Positions 63,520-64,000 of a DNA stretch of 64,000 bases are shown piece after piece. The notes beneath the pieces are model-generated. The model was not told the DNA's origin. It ran no database searches and saw only the letters and a program-made list of their open reading frames with translations. Source of the DNA: Pseudomonas mediterranea CFBP 5447 (GTDB lineage Bacteria; Pseudomonadota; Gammaproteobacteria; Pseudomonadales; Pseudomonadaceae); NCBI RefSeq assembly GCF_000774145.1, contig NZ_KN322987.1, forward strand, positions 1,598,670 through 1,662,669. The letters run 5' to 3'. The position numbers and the translations under genes were made by a program. How positions within the stretch are numbered: position 1 is the first letter of the stretch; every line of letters starts with the position of its first letter.

Positions 63520-63651
63520 TGAATGGCTGGTGAAGCCCTTCAATGCTCCTATGTTGTGTTAAGTGTTGGCAGATATCTGGACCCCGCCCTAGCGGTCCGG
63601 AACTTGGACCCCGAACTTCCCCCTCCCCATACGAAGTCCGGGGTTTTTTTT
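63520..63651 (+). ncRNA. ersA: ErsA-like small RNA (Spot 42 locus)
   Basis: About 130 nt between polA and engB, the site of ErsA in P. aeruginosa and Spot 42 in E. coli. It begins after the AlgU-type promoter. It has a hairpin-prone 5' half (GGCTGGTGAAGCCC) and a C/U-rich single-stranded part (CCCCCTCCCC in the terminator loop). It ends in the stem CCCCGAACTTC / GAAGTCCGGGG with an 8-T run (63609-63651). The length fits the 132 nt known for ErsA. The ErsA call is from locus, promoter and shape. Confidence 0.8.
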
Positions 63652-63665
63652 GCCTGCGATTTGGC

Positions 63666-64000
63666 TTATTCGGCCTCTTCGCTGCCCTTGTCCGCCAGTT
63701 CCATCCAGTCGGCCAGCACCGTGTAGGCTTCTTCCAGACCCATGCGCTTGGGGGCCGAGAACAGCTGGATGGTGATCGCTTCGCCCCAACCCTTGCGGAT
63801 TTCCGACTGTACTTTGAGCAGCGTGTTCTTGGCCGCACCGTAGGTGAGCTTGTCCGCCTTGGTCAGCAGGATGTGCATGGGCATGCCGCTGGCAACGGCC
63901 CAGTCGAGCATCAGCGTGTCGAAGTCGGTCATCGGATGGCGGATGTCCATCATCAGGATCAGCCCTTTCAAACTCTCGCGGTTGCCCAGGTAGGCTTCCA
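63666..64000 (-). CDS. engB: Ribosome-biogenesis GTPase EngB/YsxC, C-terminal part (runs off right edge)
   Basis: 111 C-terminal residues are seen, in frame from the right edge (EAYLGNRESLKGLILMMDIRHP, quoted by start only). The G4 motif appears as LLTKADKL, and the C-terminus carries FSAPKRMGLEEAY. EngB is needed for 50S subunit assembly. It is convergent with the ErsA-like RNA, whose T-run ends 15 bp from its stop. Confidence 0.92.
   Translation of the reverse strand, partial: EAYLGNRESLKGLILMMDIRHPMTDFDTLMLDWAVASGMPMHILLTKADKLTYGAAKNTLLKVQSEIRKGWGEAITIQLFSAPKRMGLEEAYTVLADWMELADKGSEEAE

Overview
The window is about 64 kb around the chromosomal replication origin of a Pseudomonas of the P. 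fluorescens group. The evidence is the gene order (glmS-glmR-glmU-atp-parAB-rsmG-mnmG-mnmE-yidC-rnpA-rpmH-oriC-dnaA-dnaN-recF-gyrB-...-glyS-glyQ-tag-lpxL), the Pseudomonas-type protein sequences, the REP-like 'GTGGGAGCGAGC' palindromes, and an ErsA-type small RNA locus between polA and engB. All functional calls come from reading the sequence; no database was searched.

Layout. (1) 1-5.5 kb: the right-hand part of a Tn7-like transposon (tnsA, tnsB, tnsC, and the start of tnsD running off the left edge), inserted at attTn7 just downstream of glmS. Its right end has three abutting 20-bp repeats. (2) 5.5-9.7 kb: glmS, the DeoR-family regulator glmR and glmU, which supply amino sugars for the cell wall. 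(3) 9.8-17 kb: the complete F1Fo ATP synthase operon atpIBEFHAGDC with a clear sigma70 promoter. (4) 17-25.8 kb: parB, parA, rsmG, mnmG, mnmE, yidC, yidD, rnpA and rpmH, with a DnaA-box-rich, AT-rich gap between mnmG and mnmE. (5) 25.8-32.6 kb: oriC, then dnaA-dnaN-recF-gyrB, with a parS site inside recF. (6) 32.6-43 kb: gabP, a divergent response regulator/histidine kinase pair, a PlsC-type acyltransferase, gmhB, glyS, glyQ, tag and lpxL. (7) 43-47.9 kb: an accessory stretch with a DUF6124 gene behind a long leader carrying chained tiny ORFs and a C4-antisense-like RNA fold, an SDR, a GNAT-like gene behind a second copy of part of that leader, a GGDEF protein, a remnant of a second DUF6124 gene and an LprI-like gene. 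(8) 48-64 kb: the metNIQ transporter, a leukocidin/cytolysin-like secreted protein with a beta-trefoil, katE, a lipoprotein, the zinc uptake locus znuB-znuC-zur/znuA, thrB, a DUF2782 protein, polA, an ErsA-like sRNA and the end of engB.

Most genes are core housekeeping functions and are confident. The points most worth a second look are: the C4-like leader RNA and its chained small ORFs (43.3-43.6 kb) with a homologous segment at 45.2 kb; the Tn7-like right end; PolA with a substituted proofreading active site; the cytolysin-like gene; and the concentration of perfect DnaA boxes (about 20 between 8.4 and 42.1 kb, none seen from 42.1 to 64 kb), with two origin-like clusters.
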